Notes under the pieces: model-generated
What the model saw: the letters and a program-made list of their open reading frames with translations, nothing else
The model's database searches: none
What the model was told of the DNA's origin: nothing
Translations under genes and position numbers: made by a program
Source of the DNA: an uncultured Saprospiraceae bacterium
Lineage (GTDB): Bacteria; Bacteroidota; Bacteroidia; Chitinophagales; Saprospiraceae
Direction of reading: 5' to 3'
NCBI GenBank assembly: GCA_938007965.1
Contig: CALLMH010000106.1
Coordinates: 1 to 32,596, forward strand
Length of the DNA stretch: 32,596 nt
Part shown: positions 8,001 to 17,100 of the stretch, one piece after another
How positions within the stretch are numbered: the stretch's first letter is position 1
Layout of the letters: each line of letters begins with the position of its first letter

Positions 8001-10985
8001 GATTGTTGTGGAAATGTAACATCTACAGATGCTACATTCACTGTAATCGATCAGGCGCCACCAGTTGCGGTTGCTAAGCAAAATATCGTGATTAGTTTAA
8101 CAAGTAGTGGAACAAATAACACTGGAATAGCAAAGTTATTTGCTGAATCAGTTGATAATGGTTCACACGACGGATGTACTGATATTAAAATTGAGATCAG
8201 AAGAGACGAAGATATCTGTGATATCAGAGGTAATGATACTTATAACGCTGATGGACACCCACAAGATGGAAGTCCAAATCCAAACTCTCCAAGTTTTGAT
8301 TCAGATGGTGGAGCTTTTGTTAAGTTCTGTTGTGAAGATATTACAAACTCTACAGTGGATGTAAACGGTGATGGTGAAAACGATCCTGGTTATGTAAAAG
8401 TATGGATGAGAGTATTTGATGATGGTGATATGGACGGTGTATTCGGTTCAGCTGGTGATAACTATAACGAAACATGGGTATTCGTAAAAGTTGAAGATAA
8501 GTTAGCTCCTGCTATCGTATGTCCACCAGATGTAACTCTAACATGTGATATGGATTACACAGATCTTAATATGACTGGTTCTGCTGATGGTTTTGCTTCT
8601 TGTGGAGGTATTGATGTTGAGTTCAATGATATTATCGTTAACCTAAATTCTTGTAATGAAGGTTTTGTAAGAAGAAGATGGAACATTGTTGGAAGATCAG
8701 ATATTTTCTGTGACCAAACAATCACATTAGAAGGAATTGATGCGCCAGTAAACGTAAGTTTCTCTCAAGTAGGTGACTTTACTGCTGCAAACTGTCCTGA
8801 TATGATTTCATTAGGAGAGCCAACATGGTTAGCTGGTCCTTGTGATGTTCTAGGATATACAGTAGAGACTGATACATTCAGATTCGAAGATGGAGCATGT
8901 TACAAGCTAGTAAATAACTGGACTGTAATTAACTGGTGTGATTATGAGCCTAACAATCCTTTCTGGGATGGTGAAGGTCTATTTGAGCACGTACAAGTAA
9001 TCAAAGTGACTGATGAAACTAAGCCAGTAATCGAAGATTGTGAAGATAAGATGTTTGCAATCAATGATAACTCTGATTCTGATGGTGACGGTGATGTATG
9101 TGAAGCTAAGATTACTCTTACAAACGTGGCAACTGATCCAGGTTCTGATAACTGTCCTACAGGATGGTTGAAGTGGCAGGTATTTGTTGACCTTTGGGGA
9201 GACGGTACTAACGACTTAGAGTATAGTTCATTCTTACCACCATTTGATTCTCAGTTTAATGATACAAATGGAAATGGTATACCTGATGTTTACTTATCTC
9301 CAACAGCAAACGGTGAGACTGTATCAGTTCCATTACCGGACATCGCTGGAAGTATGAGTAATCACAAAGTATTCTGGAAAGTAACTGATGGATGTAACAA
9401 CGTTACAACTTGTGATTACGAATTCATGGTAGTAGACAAGAAAGCACCTACACCTTACTGTATTTCAGTAAGTACTGCAGTAATGGACATGGGTCCTGAT
9501 GGTCAACCTGGTGTTGAACTATGGGCTTCTGATTTCAACATAGGTTCTTTCGACAACTGTACGGCTCAAGAAGACTTACTATACTCTTTCAGTGGAACTT
9601 CATTTGTTCCTAATAGAACATTTGGATGTGACGATGTTGCTAATTCTCCAGTAGAAGTACAAATGTATGTTTGGGATGAGAAAGGAAACAATGATTTCTG
9701 TTCTGTATTCTTGACAATTGTTGATAACCAAGGTCTTTGTGAGCCAGATGGCACAAGAATGGTTGCGGGTAATGTTAACACTGAGTCTGGAACTCCAGTA
9801 TCAGATGTTGAGGCTTCTTTAGCTTCTGCTCTTCCAGAGTATCCTAAGACTGACATGACTGATGATTTCGGATTCTACTCATTCAACGTAGCTGCGAATA
9901 ACAACTACATGGTTGATGCTAGTAAAGATGTTGATTACCTAAATGGTGTATCTACTCTTGATCTTGTGAAGATTCAGAGACATATCTTAGGATTAGAGAA
10001 TTTAGATTCTCCATACAAGTTGATTGCTGCTGATATCAATGCCGATAACAGTATCAAAGCAAGTGATCTTTCTCAATTGAGAAAATTAATCTTAGGTGTA
10101 ATAACTGATCTTCCAACGAATGATTCTTGGAGATTTGTTAATGCTTCTCAGAACTTAGATATGGATGTTGACTTAGCAACTGTAAACTATGAGATCGAAA
10201 TCAATAATATCTCAAGTGATATGATGGATAGCGACTTAGTAGGTGTAAAAGTTGGTGATGTAACAGATAACGCTGTTGCTAACTTACAAGATCAAACGAT
10301 CGAAGTAAGATCTAACAACACTTTAGATTTCGTAATCAATAATGATGCTGTTGTTGCTGGAGAAACTGTTGAAGTTTCATTCACTAGTAATGATTTTGCT
10401 GAGGTATTCGGTTACCAGTTCACTATGGAGCTTAACGGACTTGAGTTCGCTAATGTACAGAATGGTGCTGTTGTAATGACAGATGCTAACGTTGGAGTAC
10501 TTGCTAAGAATTTAGTAACTGTATCTTACAACAATGGTGTTGCAACAACTGCAGGAAACGGAGAAGCAGTATTCACAGCTACTTTCGTAGCAACTAAAGA
10601 TGGAAATATCGGTGATATGATCGATGTAACATCTAAAGTAACGAATGCTGAAGCTTATGTAGGAAATTCACTAGAAGTAAGAGATGTAACTATCTCAACT
10701 AGAGGTGATGTATCTACTGTAGCTACAACTGAATTGTTCCAAAATGAGCCTAACCCGTTCAAAGAGCAAACTGTTGTATCATTCAACCTTGCTGAAGCTG
10801 CACAAGCTACACTTACTGTATTTGATGTAACTGGTAAAATGGTCACTAAAGAAACAATTGCTGGTGTAAGAGGTTACAACAACGTAACTCTTAATGCTAA
10901 TCAATTAGGAACTAGTGGTGTATTATACTATACATTAGAGAGCGGTGAGTTCACTGCAACTAAGAAGATGATCGTTATAAAGTAA
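5091..10985 (+). CDS. Giant T9SS type A adhesin with P-domains, dockerin and cohesin-like domain
   Basis: A 1964-residue secreted protein. A signal peptide (1-20, ending LAFSQ) is followed by a proprotein-convertase P-domain-like module (about 45-200; SHSWAADLEIVL ... GTWSLTVTDDAGGDDG). A second one lies at about 545-706 (THTWGQDMDIVL ... GDWTVIINDNAAGDGG). HYR-like, Cys-bearing modules fill about 710-1550 (for example KLAPAIVCPPDVTLTC). A short carboxypeptidase-regulatory-like domain spans about 1559-1612, and a two-repeat dockerin about 1614-1671. The first dockerin loop (DVDYLNGVSTLD) is degenerate at position 5, while the second (DINADNSIKASD) has the full D-N-D-D calcium pattern. A cohesin-like domain follows (about 1745-1871), then a type A sorting domain (about 1881-1964; FQNEPNPF ... 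ATKKMIVIK). It is probably surface-bound or released. No catalytic domain is visible. A homologue of the last 690 or so residues is encoded at 25532. Confidence 0.92.
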   Translation: MKIRFLTILIAIMAPMLAFSQSFVSTMGGTITNGAPITSEITVAGVEGSAVPGGTCTAGNAIADLEADALLGYNVGLNVVVNNLSHSWAADLEIVLTGPDGTVYDLMLDQGGSADFTAAELCFDPTSETPASDVDPTAPDPACYAMAVEPVTFTCVANGGTIEGGTAANGTWSLTVTDDAGGDDGSFDGWTMEFSELVPSDDLLACCIDPCELVGEESIIVNLEPGECEEIVSYAAPTLTGGPTCNICADFALPTFPATSDGAAGAVVTDADANGLPETIVVTESSAAGGGGSTNAYTITATGDVTLGFDYSVGNTFWDPFTITGPTGVLVEAEQFAGVSGSLEVPLVAGDEIVIETSADDGFTDGADITISNITLVGVEFPCYILTQLSGPVSGEFTAPGDYSAEYVAEFNAGLGDVDEDRELTFTTAITVAEFSGTVSTALACNDHVNISADENCSITIGADLFLEGGPYGCYSDFEVNILVFGSEATQTGNVNGATIDFGSLLGTHTYEITDPTTGNKCWGTFTAEDKLAPTVECGDYTINCTDADNPSPLPPFSGTIAGGAGTLIDDGAANSVEFTITVDRACPSISDLNVGVDITHTWGQDMDIVLISPEGTEVQIVARSFGCGAQDDMFFVVDDEAPTLALCADLIDGGNISFEGFGNGGSMAEFEGEDPAGDWTVIINDNAAGDGGVVNAITLIFEDCAVPGAFPEGDACGNTSFTFSDTEVDNGCEGTIITRTWFATDASGNMSEGCVQTITVESIGIEDILLPPALIELTCGSGTSPDDIVDFFDNPMTTDIQPSANCTLDVVERNEGHMFGYPHYMQVGCDGAMHAQIVDNNVCNIYATFADQEIPACGVGCNGNVKVIRTWTLLDWCTNETVPFTQLIKAVDNEGPTFELMDVTVSTDPWGCEANIEVPQPWELHDNCTDDLTYTVSGPAGVVIVGDAETGYTALGAPKGVHTFTYTASDCCGNVTSTDATFTVIDQAPPVAVAKQNIVISLTSSGTNNTGIAKLFAESVDNGSHDGCTDIKIEIRRDEDICDIRGNDTYNADGHPQDGSPNPNSPSFDSDGGAFVKFCCEDITNSTVDVNGDGENDPGYVKVWMRVFDDGDMDGVFGSAGDNYNETWVFVKVEDKLAPAIVCPPDVTLTCDMDYTDLNMTGSADGFASCGGIDVEFNDIIVNLNSCNEGFVRRRWNIVGRSDIFCDQTITLEGIDAPVNVSFSQVGDFTAANCPDMISLGEPTWLAGPCDVLGYTVETDTFRFEDGACYKLVNNWTVINWCDYEPNNPFWDGEGLFEHVQVIKVTDETKPVIEDCEDKMFAINDNSDSDGDGDVCEAKITLTNVATDPGSDNCPTGWLKWQVFVDLWGDGTNDLEYSSFLPPFDSQFNDTNGNGIPDVYLSPTANGETVSVPLPDIAGSMSNHKVFWKVTDGCNNVTTCDYEFMVVDKKAPTPYCISVSTAVMDMGPDGQPGVELWASDFNIGSFDNCTAQEDLLYSFSGTSFVPNRTFGCDDVANSPVEVQMYVWDEKGNNDFCSVFLTIVDNQGLCEPDGTRMVAGNVNTESGTPVSDVEASLASALPEYPKTDMTDDFGFYSFNVAANNNYMVDASKDVDYLNGVSTLDLVKIQRHILGLENLDSPYKLIAADINADNSIKASDLSQLRKLILGVITDLPTNDSWRFVNASQNLDMDVDLATVNYEIEINNISSDMMDSDLVGVKVGDVTDNAVANLQDQTIEVRSNNTLDFVINNDAVVAGETVEVSFTSNDFAEVFGYQFTMELNGLEFANVQNGAVVMTDANVGVLAKNLVTVSYNNGVATTAGNGEAVFTATFVATKDGNIGDMIDVTSKVTNAEAYVGNSLEVRDVTISTRGDVSTVATTELFQNEPNPFKEQTVVSFNLAEAAQATLTVFDVTGKMVTKETIAGVRGYNNVTLNANQLGTSGVLYYTLESGEFTATKKMIVIK
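9931..10101 (+). other. Dockerin-coding segment of the giant adhesin
   Basis: It encodes two F-hand repeats that end in IQRHILG and LRKLILG, the typical dockerin type I helices. The 20-base word attcagagacatatcttagg at 9972-9991 recurs exactly at 28613-28632 in the paralogue, and most of the segment is alike between the two genes. The second loop keeps Asp, Asn, Asp and Asp at positions 1, 3, 5 and 12. Confidence 0.8.
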
Positions 10986-11028
10986 TGATCGTTTAAGATA
11001 GACTCAAGACTGAGTTAAATTTAAATCG

Positions 11029-11073
11029 GTTTTTGGGATGGCCTCTCTTCATTTATGAAGGGGGGCTTTTTTG
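11029..11073 (+). terminator. Terminator of the giant adhesin operon
   Basis: The arms GCCTCTCTTCAT (11041-11052) and ATGAAGGGGGGC (11055-11066) pair with three G-U wobbles, and a T6 run follows. Just before it stands GTTTTTGGGAT (11029-11039). This 11-base word also precedes the terminator of the paralogous adhesin at 29673-29683. Confidence 0.85.
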
Positions 11074-12532
11074 TGTTATAGTACCAATGCTTTCACAATA
11101 ACTCACCACTACAGAGGTAGAAGGGTAATGGTAATTTTTTTTATAGAAGTGTTCAATTGTTAACTTAGGTGTATTCGCAAATTACAAAGTCACTTAGGTG
11201 ATTAATATTTGCACCTTGTTTGAGTTTCGAATGAAAAGTTTCGTTCAATGTATCCTACGAGTAGTATTTGGTAAAGTAATTTATAAGTTTTTGTCTTGCT
11301 GCTCGCCTCTGCTCTCGTTGTATTTAGGTTTTGCCCAAAAAACAGGACTGAAAAAACCAAGGCTTTGTATTTGTTTTCTAACGTATTTTATCAACCAAAA
11401 TTGAACGAGCATAGAAACAACTACCTGCACAAATGTAAACCTCTCTTATCAAGCCATTAGAACTCAATGCTTTCAAACACTTAGAGTTCCTTACTGATTT
11501 TGATTATTCATTTACTCATATTAAAGTGACGAAAATATCCTGGAAAAATATTCGTCTAAAACATACATATGAAATATCTATGATACTTTTTTAATTTATT
11601 TCTTACTTTTCGATTACTCTTACTTATCAGTTCCTGAATACAATCTTAGACTATGGAAACTTGAGAATTGCGCTACTTACTGACGACAAGGTATTGTAAT
11701 GTATTATACAATGTTGATCTATATAGATAAAGAGACTTAATGAGCGAGTTCTATTTGAATCACCTCACTATTATTATTCACGATAGAAGGGGATTGGGTC
11801 AGTGTATCTGACCTCTATTTTATCTATGATTAATATAACAAAAGCTTTAGATTATTCTCGTTTATTGAGGAATTTTAATAATGAATATGGTAGCATTCTA
11901 AAATACCGCAAATTGGTTGAATATGGCTGAATCTTTTCAAAGTTATCTATGAATGAAGCTCTTTCAAGTACACATGAACTATTTTAAAAATAATAAAGTG
12001 AATAGGGGCTACATTGACTATAGGATATAGCCAAAATGAAGAAAGCTCGATATTATGCCCGTATTACCTACTGAAGGATAGATCTAAAGACTTCTATGAG
12101 GATTGAAAGGTTTTTTTTCATATGGGGATGGTCAGGAGAAGAATGCTATATATCTAATTGATATATGCGGATCAACTTAATGGTTGTTTGTTTTGTGAGT
12201 ATTCAAAAAAAAATATCACAAGGAGAATAATATAAATCACTCTAAGATAAGGCTCGTCAGAAACTACTCACTGATGAAGGCATAGGGAGGTAGCCCTTTG
12301 CTCACAATAATCTTCAAAAGCCGGGGGAAATCAGAACAAAAATATTATGATTAATAGAGCATGGTCTTATCGAGGCTGGGATTGATCTTATTAGAACACA
12401 ATAAGGCTTAAAATGATAGAACTTAGGTTCTTTACTGTAATCTTTTTTTTTTAGGCATACACTATGAAATATCTGATTAATAAAGCCCTGTAATACGCAC
12501 AATATATATATCCATAAATTACTCAGCTGGGT
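11074..12532. other. About 1.46 kb without a convincing gene
   Basis: No reading frame here shows a recognisable domain. The longest are a 68-codon frame (11198-11404) whose internal ATG at 11231 begins a signal-peptide-like stretch ending LGFAQ, and a 34-codon frame at 11826-11930. Small structures include the direct repeat CTTAGGTG (near 11164 and 11190), ATTGTA/TACAAT (11693-11712), the palindrome ATCTATATAGAT (11717-11728), a GGTCAG/CTGACC stem followed by a T-rich stretch (11797-11820), and AGAAC/GTTCT (12418-12431). I found no tRNA, tmRNA, RNase P or SRP RNA signature. It may be decayed sequence, or hold small RNAs. Confidence 0.5.
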
Positions 12533-12570
12533 AGAAAAGAAAAGAGGCTGTCTCGTTTGAGACAGCCTCT
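12533..12570 (-). terminator. Terminator of the DUF937-OmpA gene
   Basis: A perfect 12-base-pair stem (AGAGGCTGTCTC at 12543-12554 and its complement at 12559-12570) with loop GTTT. Read on the minus strand it is followed by a T-rich run (complement of gtagaaaagaaa). It lies 31 bases beyond the stop codon of the minus-strand gene. Confidence 0.92.
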
Positions 12571-12601
12571 AAGCTATTAAGTTTGTATATTAGCTAAATG
12601 A

Positions 12602-14020
12602 TTACTTAGCTATTGTAACTTCAATTCTTCTGTTCTTTGCTTGACCTTCTTTAGTATCGTTAGATGCCACAGGATCAGCTGAACCAAAACCTGCTGTTTC
12701 AATTCTAGATGGAGCAATACCTGCATCCATTAATCTTTGCTTTACAGATTTAGCTCTGTTTTCAGAAAGTGTTTTGTTTGAATCTGCATTTCCTGTACTG
12801 TCAGTATATCCACTTACATTGATTTTTACATCTGGGTAAGCTTTTAATATCGCTGCTAAGTTGTCAACCTCAACTCCAGAAGTTCCATCTATCTTATCAG
12901 ATCCAGAAGCAAATGTTAGGTTTCTAAAAGTTACTTTACCGTCACCTTTAAATCCACCATCGATGAATTCCATCATTTGGCTACCTGCACTGTTTGCTGA
13001 GAATGATATTTTATCAAGAGCTGCTTTACCCGCTTCATTAACAGTTGCGAAAGCACCTTTAGCTAAATCAGTTGCTGCACCAGCTACAGATCCTACTGCA
13101 TCACCAGCTGCTCCTGCTACTTCACCTACAGCACCAGCTGTTTTATTTGCTACGTTTCCTATCGCATCTCCAGCGCCAGAAACCATATCTGTAGCTTTAT
13201 TACCGAAACCGAAGTACCAAATTGCTGCTCCAGCCAATAATAACAAAGGAATTGCTCCCTTTAACCATCCTAAACCAGATTTAGCTGCATCACCAGCTGC
13301 ACCAGCAACATTGCCAGCTGCGCCAGCTACATTACCTACTGCGCCTCTAGTAGCATTAGCACCAGCTGCAATAGCACCTGTAGCTTTTCCTGCCGCTTTG
13401 TTAGCCGTATTAGAAACTCCACTTATTGCTGAACCAGCTGCTCCTGTAACAGACGCCGCAGCACCTTTAAGACTATCACCCATGTTAGCAAAGTTAAGAC
13501 CTAGTAGATTATCCATACCTGATGGTAAAGCTGCAGCTACGTGCTCTTTTTGACCCATTAACATGTCAGTTAAGAAACCAAGACCTTTTCCTTTTACTTG
13601 CTTTCCGATAATTCCCATGAGGAATGGAGCTGCCATTTTCATTAGTGAAGATGAACTACCGCTTTTTAAGCCAGATAGTTTTGAAATCATACTTACGATT
13701 CCTCCCATCTTATCTCCTAACAATGATTCTACGATTCCTCCACCTGAGTTAAGTAGACCATTCACGCTGCTAGCTCCTCCACCGAATAGTCCTCCGATAT
13801 CACCTAACATATTGGTGTCTAATCCGCCTATCATGTCCATAAGACCGCTTGCTTCTGATGGATTTGAAGACTTGTCTATTACAGAACCTAATATTGCAGG
13901 GAAAATTCCTCCTAATGCGCTTGTTACATTGCTTTCTGATTCTCCAAGAAATCCGCTCGCTTGCTTTGCTAATGATCCTGTAACCTGATCTTTAAGCATG
14001 TCTAATAAATTGATTGACAT
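12602..14020 (-). CDS. DUF937 domain protein with Ala-rich linker, one membrane helix and OmpA C-terminus
   Basis: A 472-residue protein. Residues 1-160 resemble DUF937 (YidB-like): LLDMLKDQVTGSLAKQASGF, then repeated Gly-Leu-Met-Ile helices. Residues about 175-250 are Ala/Gly-rich with AAGNVAGAAG-type repeats. A hydrophobic helix (about 252-274; IPLLLLAGAAIWYF) follows, then a second Ala/Gly-rich stretch, and the OmpA peptidoglycan-binding domain (about 360-472) with FASGSDKI, VSGYTDSTGNADSN, LSENRAKSVKQRL and the closing KNRRIEVTI. There is no signal peptide, so the likely topology is an N-terminal half inside the cell, one inner-membrane span, and the OmpA domain in the periplasm bound to the wall. 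Such a layout is unlike classical outer-membrane OmpA. The gene is monocistronic, with its own promoter and terminator. Its role is unknown; envelope anchoring is inferred. Confidence 0.88.
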   Translation of the reverse strand: MSINLLDMLKDQVTGSLAKQASGFLGESESNVTSALGGIFPAILGSVIDKSSNPSEASGLMDMIGGLDTNMLGDIGGLFGGGASSVNGLLNSGGGIVESLLGDKMGGIVSMISKLSGLKSGSSSSLMKMAAPFLMGIIGKQVKGKGLGFLTDMLMGQKEHVAAALPSGMDNLLGLNFANMGDSLKGAAASVTGAAGSAISGVSNTANKAAGKATGAIAAGANATRGAVGNVAGAAGNVAGAAGDAAKSGLGWLKGAIPLLLLAGAAIWYFGFGNKATDMVSGAGDAIGNVANKTAGAVGEVAGAAGDAVGSVAGAATDLAKGAFATVNEAGKAALDKISFSANSAGSQMMEFIDGGFKGDGKVTFRNLTFASGSDKIDGTSGVEVDNLAAILKAYPDVKINVSGYTDSTGNADSNKTLSENRAKSVKQRLMDAGIAPSRIETAGFGSADPVASNDTKEGQAKNRRIEVTIAK

Positions 14021-14092
14021 TTGTATTGTTGTTTTGATTAAATAAATTAGTTAATTATAATTGTATGATTCTTTTTCTATATTTTCTAACTG

Positions 14093-14118
14093 CAAAAATA
14101 GTGTAATATTCGGGCAAA
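14093..14118 (-). promoter_or_regulatory. Putative promoter of the DUF937-OmpA gene
   Basis: On the minus strand TATTTTTG (14100-14093) matches TAnnTTTG, with a TTTG at 14118-14115. The 14-base spacing is shorter than usual. A start near 14086 would give a leader of about 66 bases. Confidence 0.45.
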
Positions 14119-14192
14119 TGATAGTAAATTGGGACTTTAACCCTTTAGTGTGAAGTATTTTACTATAAAATCCGATTATATAATAGTTATCT

Positions 14193-17100
14193 ATGAATAA
14201 AAGTGAAGATTTAATTTTCCTACAAGCAAAGTCAAGAATTTTGGAAAATTCTGAATACACTGGTAAGGATAAAACTAAAGCACTTTTCAATCTTTTGACG
14301 ACTATTATAGAAGAAGTCACGCAGGATGAGAAAATTACTTTCACAACATTATTTTCTCGGGTTACTTTTATGGCTAATCGTTATAAATTCGATCCATCAT
14401 TAATGTATTACTTACATACATTTCGTAGAGATAATGAGCGAATGAAAATTCCTCACGAATGTGATCATTACATATCGTTAGGAGTTTTTTTAATTGATCA
14501 GATAATTGATAAGATATGGAATAATGTCAGTGACACTAAAGAGATTCCTCTTGAGTTGGTAGAAGTATTCCAAGGAGGCAAGAAGGAGGTGGTAAAGTTT
14601 AAACCTGTGATCGAAGCGATTATCGATAGTGTAGATGTTGAAAAATTTATTGTGAGATTTTATGATGAGGAAGACGCTACCTTATTGAAAGATGCTGTTT
14701 TTGATCAAGGTGATAAAAATGAGTTGTTCAACGAAAGCGTTATTCTATTTGGGCGATCTTTCACATTTCCAATTCATGCTAATTTTATAGATGTAGAGAT
14801 ATTAGAGGACGGAACCCATATACCAAAGGCTATAGTTATCGAGCCTGATTATCTATTAGATGTAACAGCTGTGGCAAACTGCTTCAAAGACTACGGTACT
14901 GAGAGTATGCTTCGTTTGATAGGAAAGTTTAAGAAAATGGAAAATTCTATACCACTAATGGTAGGAAATATTGCCAATTTATTCCTTGATGAGATAATCT
15001 CGAATCCTGATGTGAAGTTTAATGATCTCGTTCCTAATATTTTCAAACTTGATCCATTAGGCCTTGCAGTATTTAATGATAAAGATATAAGGGAACTCAT
15101 ATCTATATCTAAGAATCACTATCTCAACTTAAAGAGAACGGTGGCAAGAGAGCTCCCAGCTCAAGGCATAAAAAGAAACAAAGTGTTTCTAGAACCTTCA
15201 TTTTATAGTCGAGATTTTGGATTGCAAGGTAGGCTCGATTTATTTCACTACGTAAAAGAACAAAACCAATTTGATATTGTGGAATTAAAAAGTGGTAAAC
15301 CGTTTAGAGCTAATGTATATGGTTTGAGCTCTACTCATTATTCTCAGACCTTACTCTACGATCTGATGATAAAGTCTGCTTTTGGTTATCACAGAAAACC
15401 GAATAACTATATACTATATTCTAAATTGACTGACAAATCACTCAAGTATGCTCCGCCTGTAAAATTTCAACAATATGAAGCGATGAAGGTCAGAAATGAT
15501 CTTATAGCTATAGAATATAAGCTGTCATCATCTGGATCTGCGGCGCATGAACTTTTTAATTATATAAAACCTGATAATTTTCCACAAGCTAAAGGTTTCT
15601 TACAGAAAGATATAGAGGGTTTTCAAAAAGTGTATTCCAAGTTATCGGATAGTGATCGTTCCTATTTTACAGAGTTTAGTTCTTTTATAAGTAGAGAACA
15701 TAGGATGGCAAAAACAGGGGAGCACGGGATAAATAAATCGAATGGATTATCGGCATTATGGTTAGAGAATCTAGAGGAGAAGGAAGATCGATTCGCTGTG
15801 CTCAAACAACTGGTGATGAAAGAAAACAAATCTAGAAATGAAGTTCCCACTCTCATTCTCGAACGTACAGAAGAGACCAGTAAGTTGGCTAACTTTAGAG
15901 AAGGGGATATAGCGGTGATGTACCCGTATAGTGATAACTCCAAAGCGGTACTCAAAAATCAAATTTTCAAGTGTACTATTCTAAATATCAATGAAACTGA
16001 GGTAGAGGTAAAATTAAGGAGTAAACAATATAATGATATATTATTTACGTCAATTGGAAGTTGGAATATCGAAGAAGATTCTCTTGATAGTGGATTCAAT
16101 ACTCTTTATAAATCGCTTTGGGAATTTATAGGGTCTAATAGAGAAAATAAGTCTCTATGGCTGGGCGCTAAGAAACCTAGAGGTCTGCTCTCAAAAGATC
16201 ATAAGTCATTTGATAATCTGACAGATGAGCAAAACATACTGCTAGATAAGATGACTAATGTACAAGATTACTTTTTACTTTGGGGTCCTCCAGGCACGGG
16301 TAAGACTAGTGTAATGCTGAAGTCGCTTGTAGAACGATTGTATCAAACGACCGATGAAAATATTCTTTTGCTATCATATACGAATAGGGCTGTAGATGAG
16401 ATGTGTGCTGCATTGGAGGATATAGCGCCTGACTTTTCTGATAATTATATAAGAGTGGGGTCTGCAACGAGTTGTGGTGAGACTTATAGACCGAGATTGA
16501 TCAATAATCTAATAACTGATTTGACCAAGAGGGAAGATATACGAAGCTTGCTCAAGGGTAAACGCGTATATGTAAGTACAGTTTCTTCTATCGTATCGAA
16601 GTCTGCTTTGTTCAAGTTGAAGAAATTTGATAGGGTAATAATCGATGAAGCATCGCAGATATTGGAGCCGAATCTGGTAGGCTTATTGAGTAGAGTAGAG
16701 AAGGTCATAATGATTGGTGATCATAAGCAATTGCCAGCCGTAGTGACTCAGGATGAGAGGAAAACCAAAATTGTAGATCAAGGATTAATAGATATTGGGA
16801 TTACAGACATGCGGATGTCACTTTTTGAACGAATCTATCATCAATGTAAGCACAAGTCATGGCATCATGCTCTTGGTCTTTTATCTTATCAGGGCAGAAT
16901 GCAAGAGGAGTTGATGGTATTTCCAAATTCCAATTTTTACGAAGGGCACTTAAATGTGTTGCCAGGTGTAGATAGGTTGGTAGATAAGAGAAAGTTGGAG
17001 AGTGGATCAGTGGTAGGGAAGATATTGGTCAATCAGAGATTTATATACATACCGACATATGTAGATGAAGCATTCAATTGGAAAACGAATAAATACGAGT

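Noticed and set aside
11826-11930. 34-codon frame as a real small gene
   Set aside because: It has a start codon and coding-like composition, but no signal peptide, domain or clear promoter, so I mention it only as a possible remnant.
12259-12300. CTGATGA word resembling a hammerhead ribozyme core
   Set aside because: No GAAA strand follows the putative stem II, and the surrounding stems do not form.
12314-12502. 62-codon minus-strand frame in the gene-poor stretch
   Set aside because: It has low-complexity Lys runs, no domain, no promoter and no neighbour context; it fits a chance frame in AT-rich DNA.
12861-13988. Two long plus-strand frames (230 and 141 codons) opposite the DUF937-OmpA gene
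   Set aside because: They are Pro/Ala-rich mirror images of the Ala/Gly-rich repeats on the coding strand; the minus-strand product has recognisable OmpA motifs.
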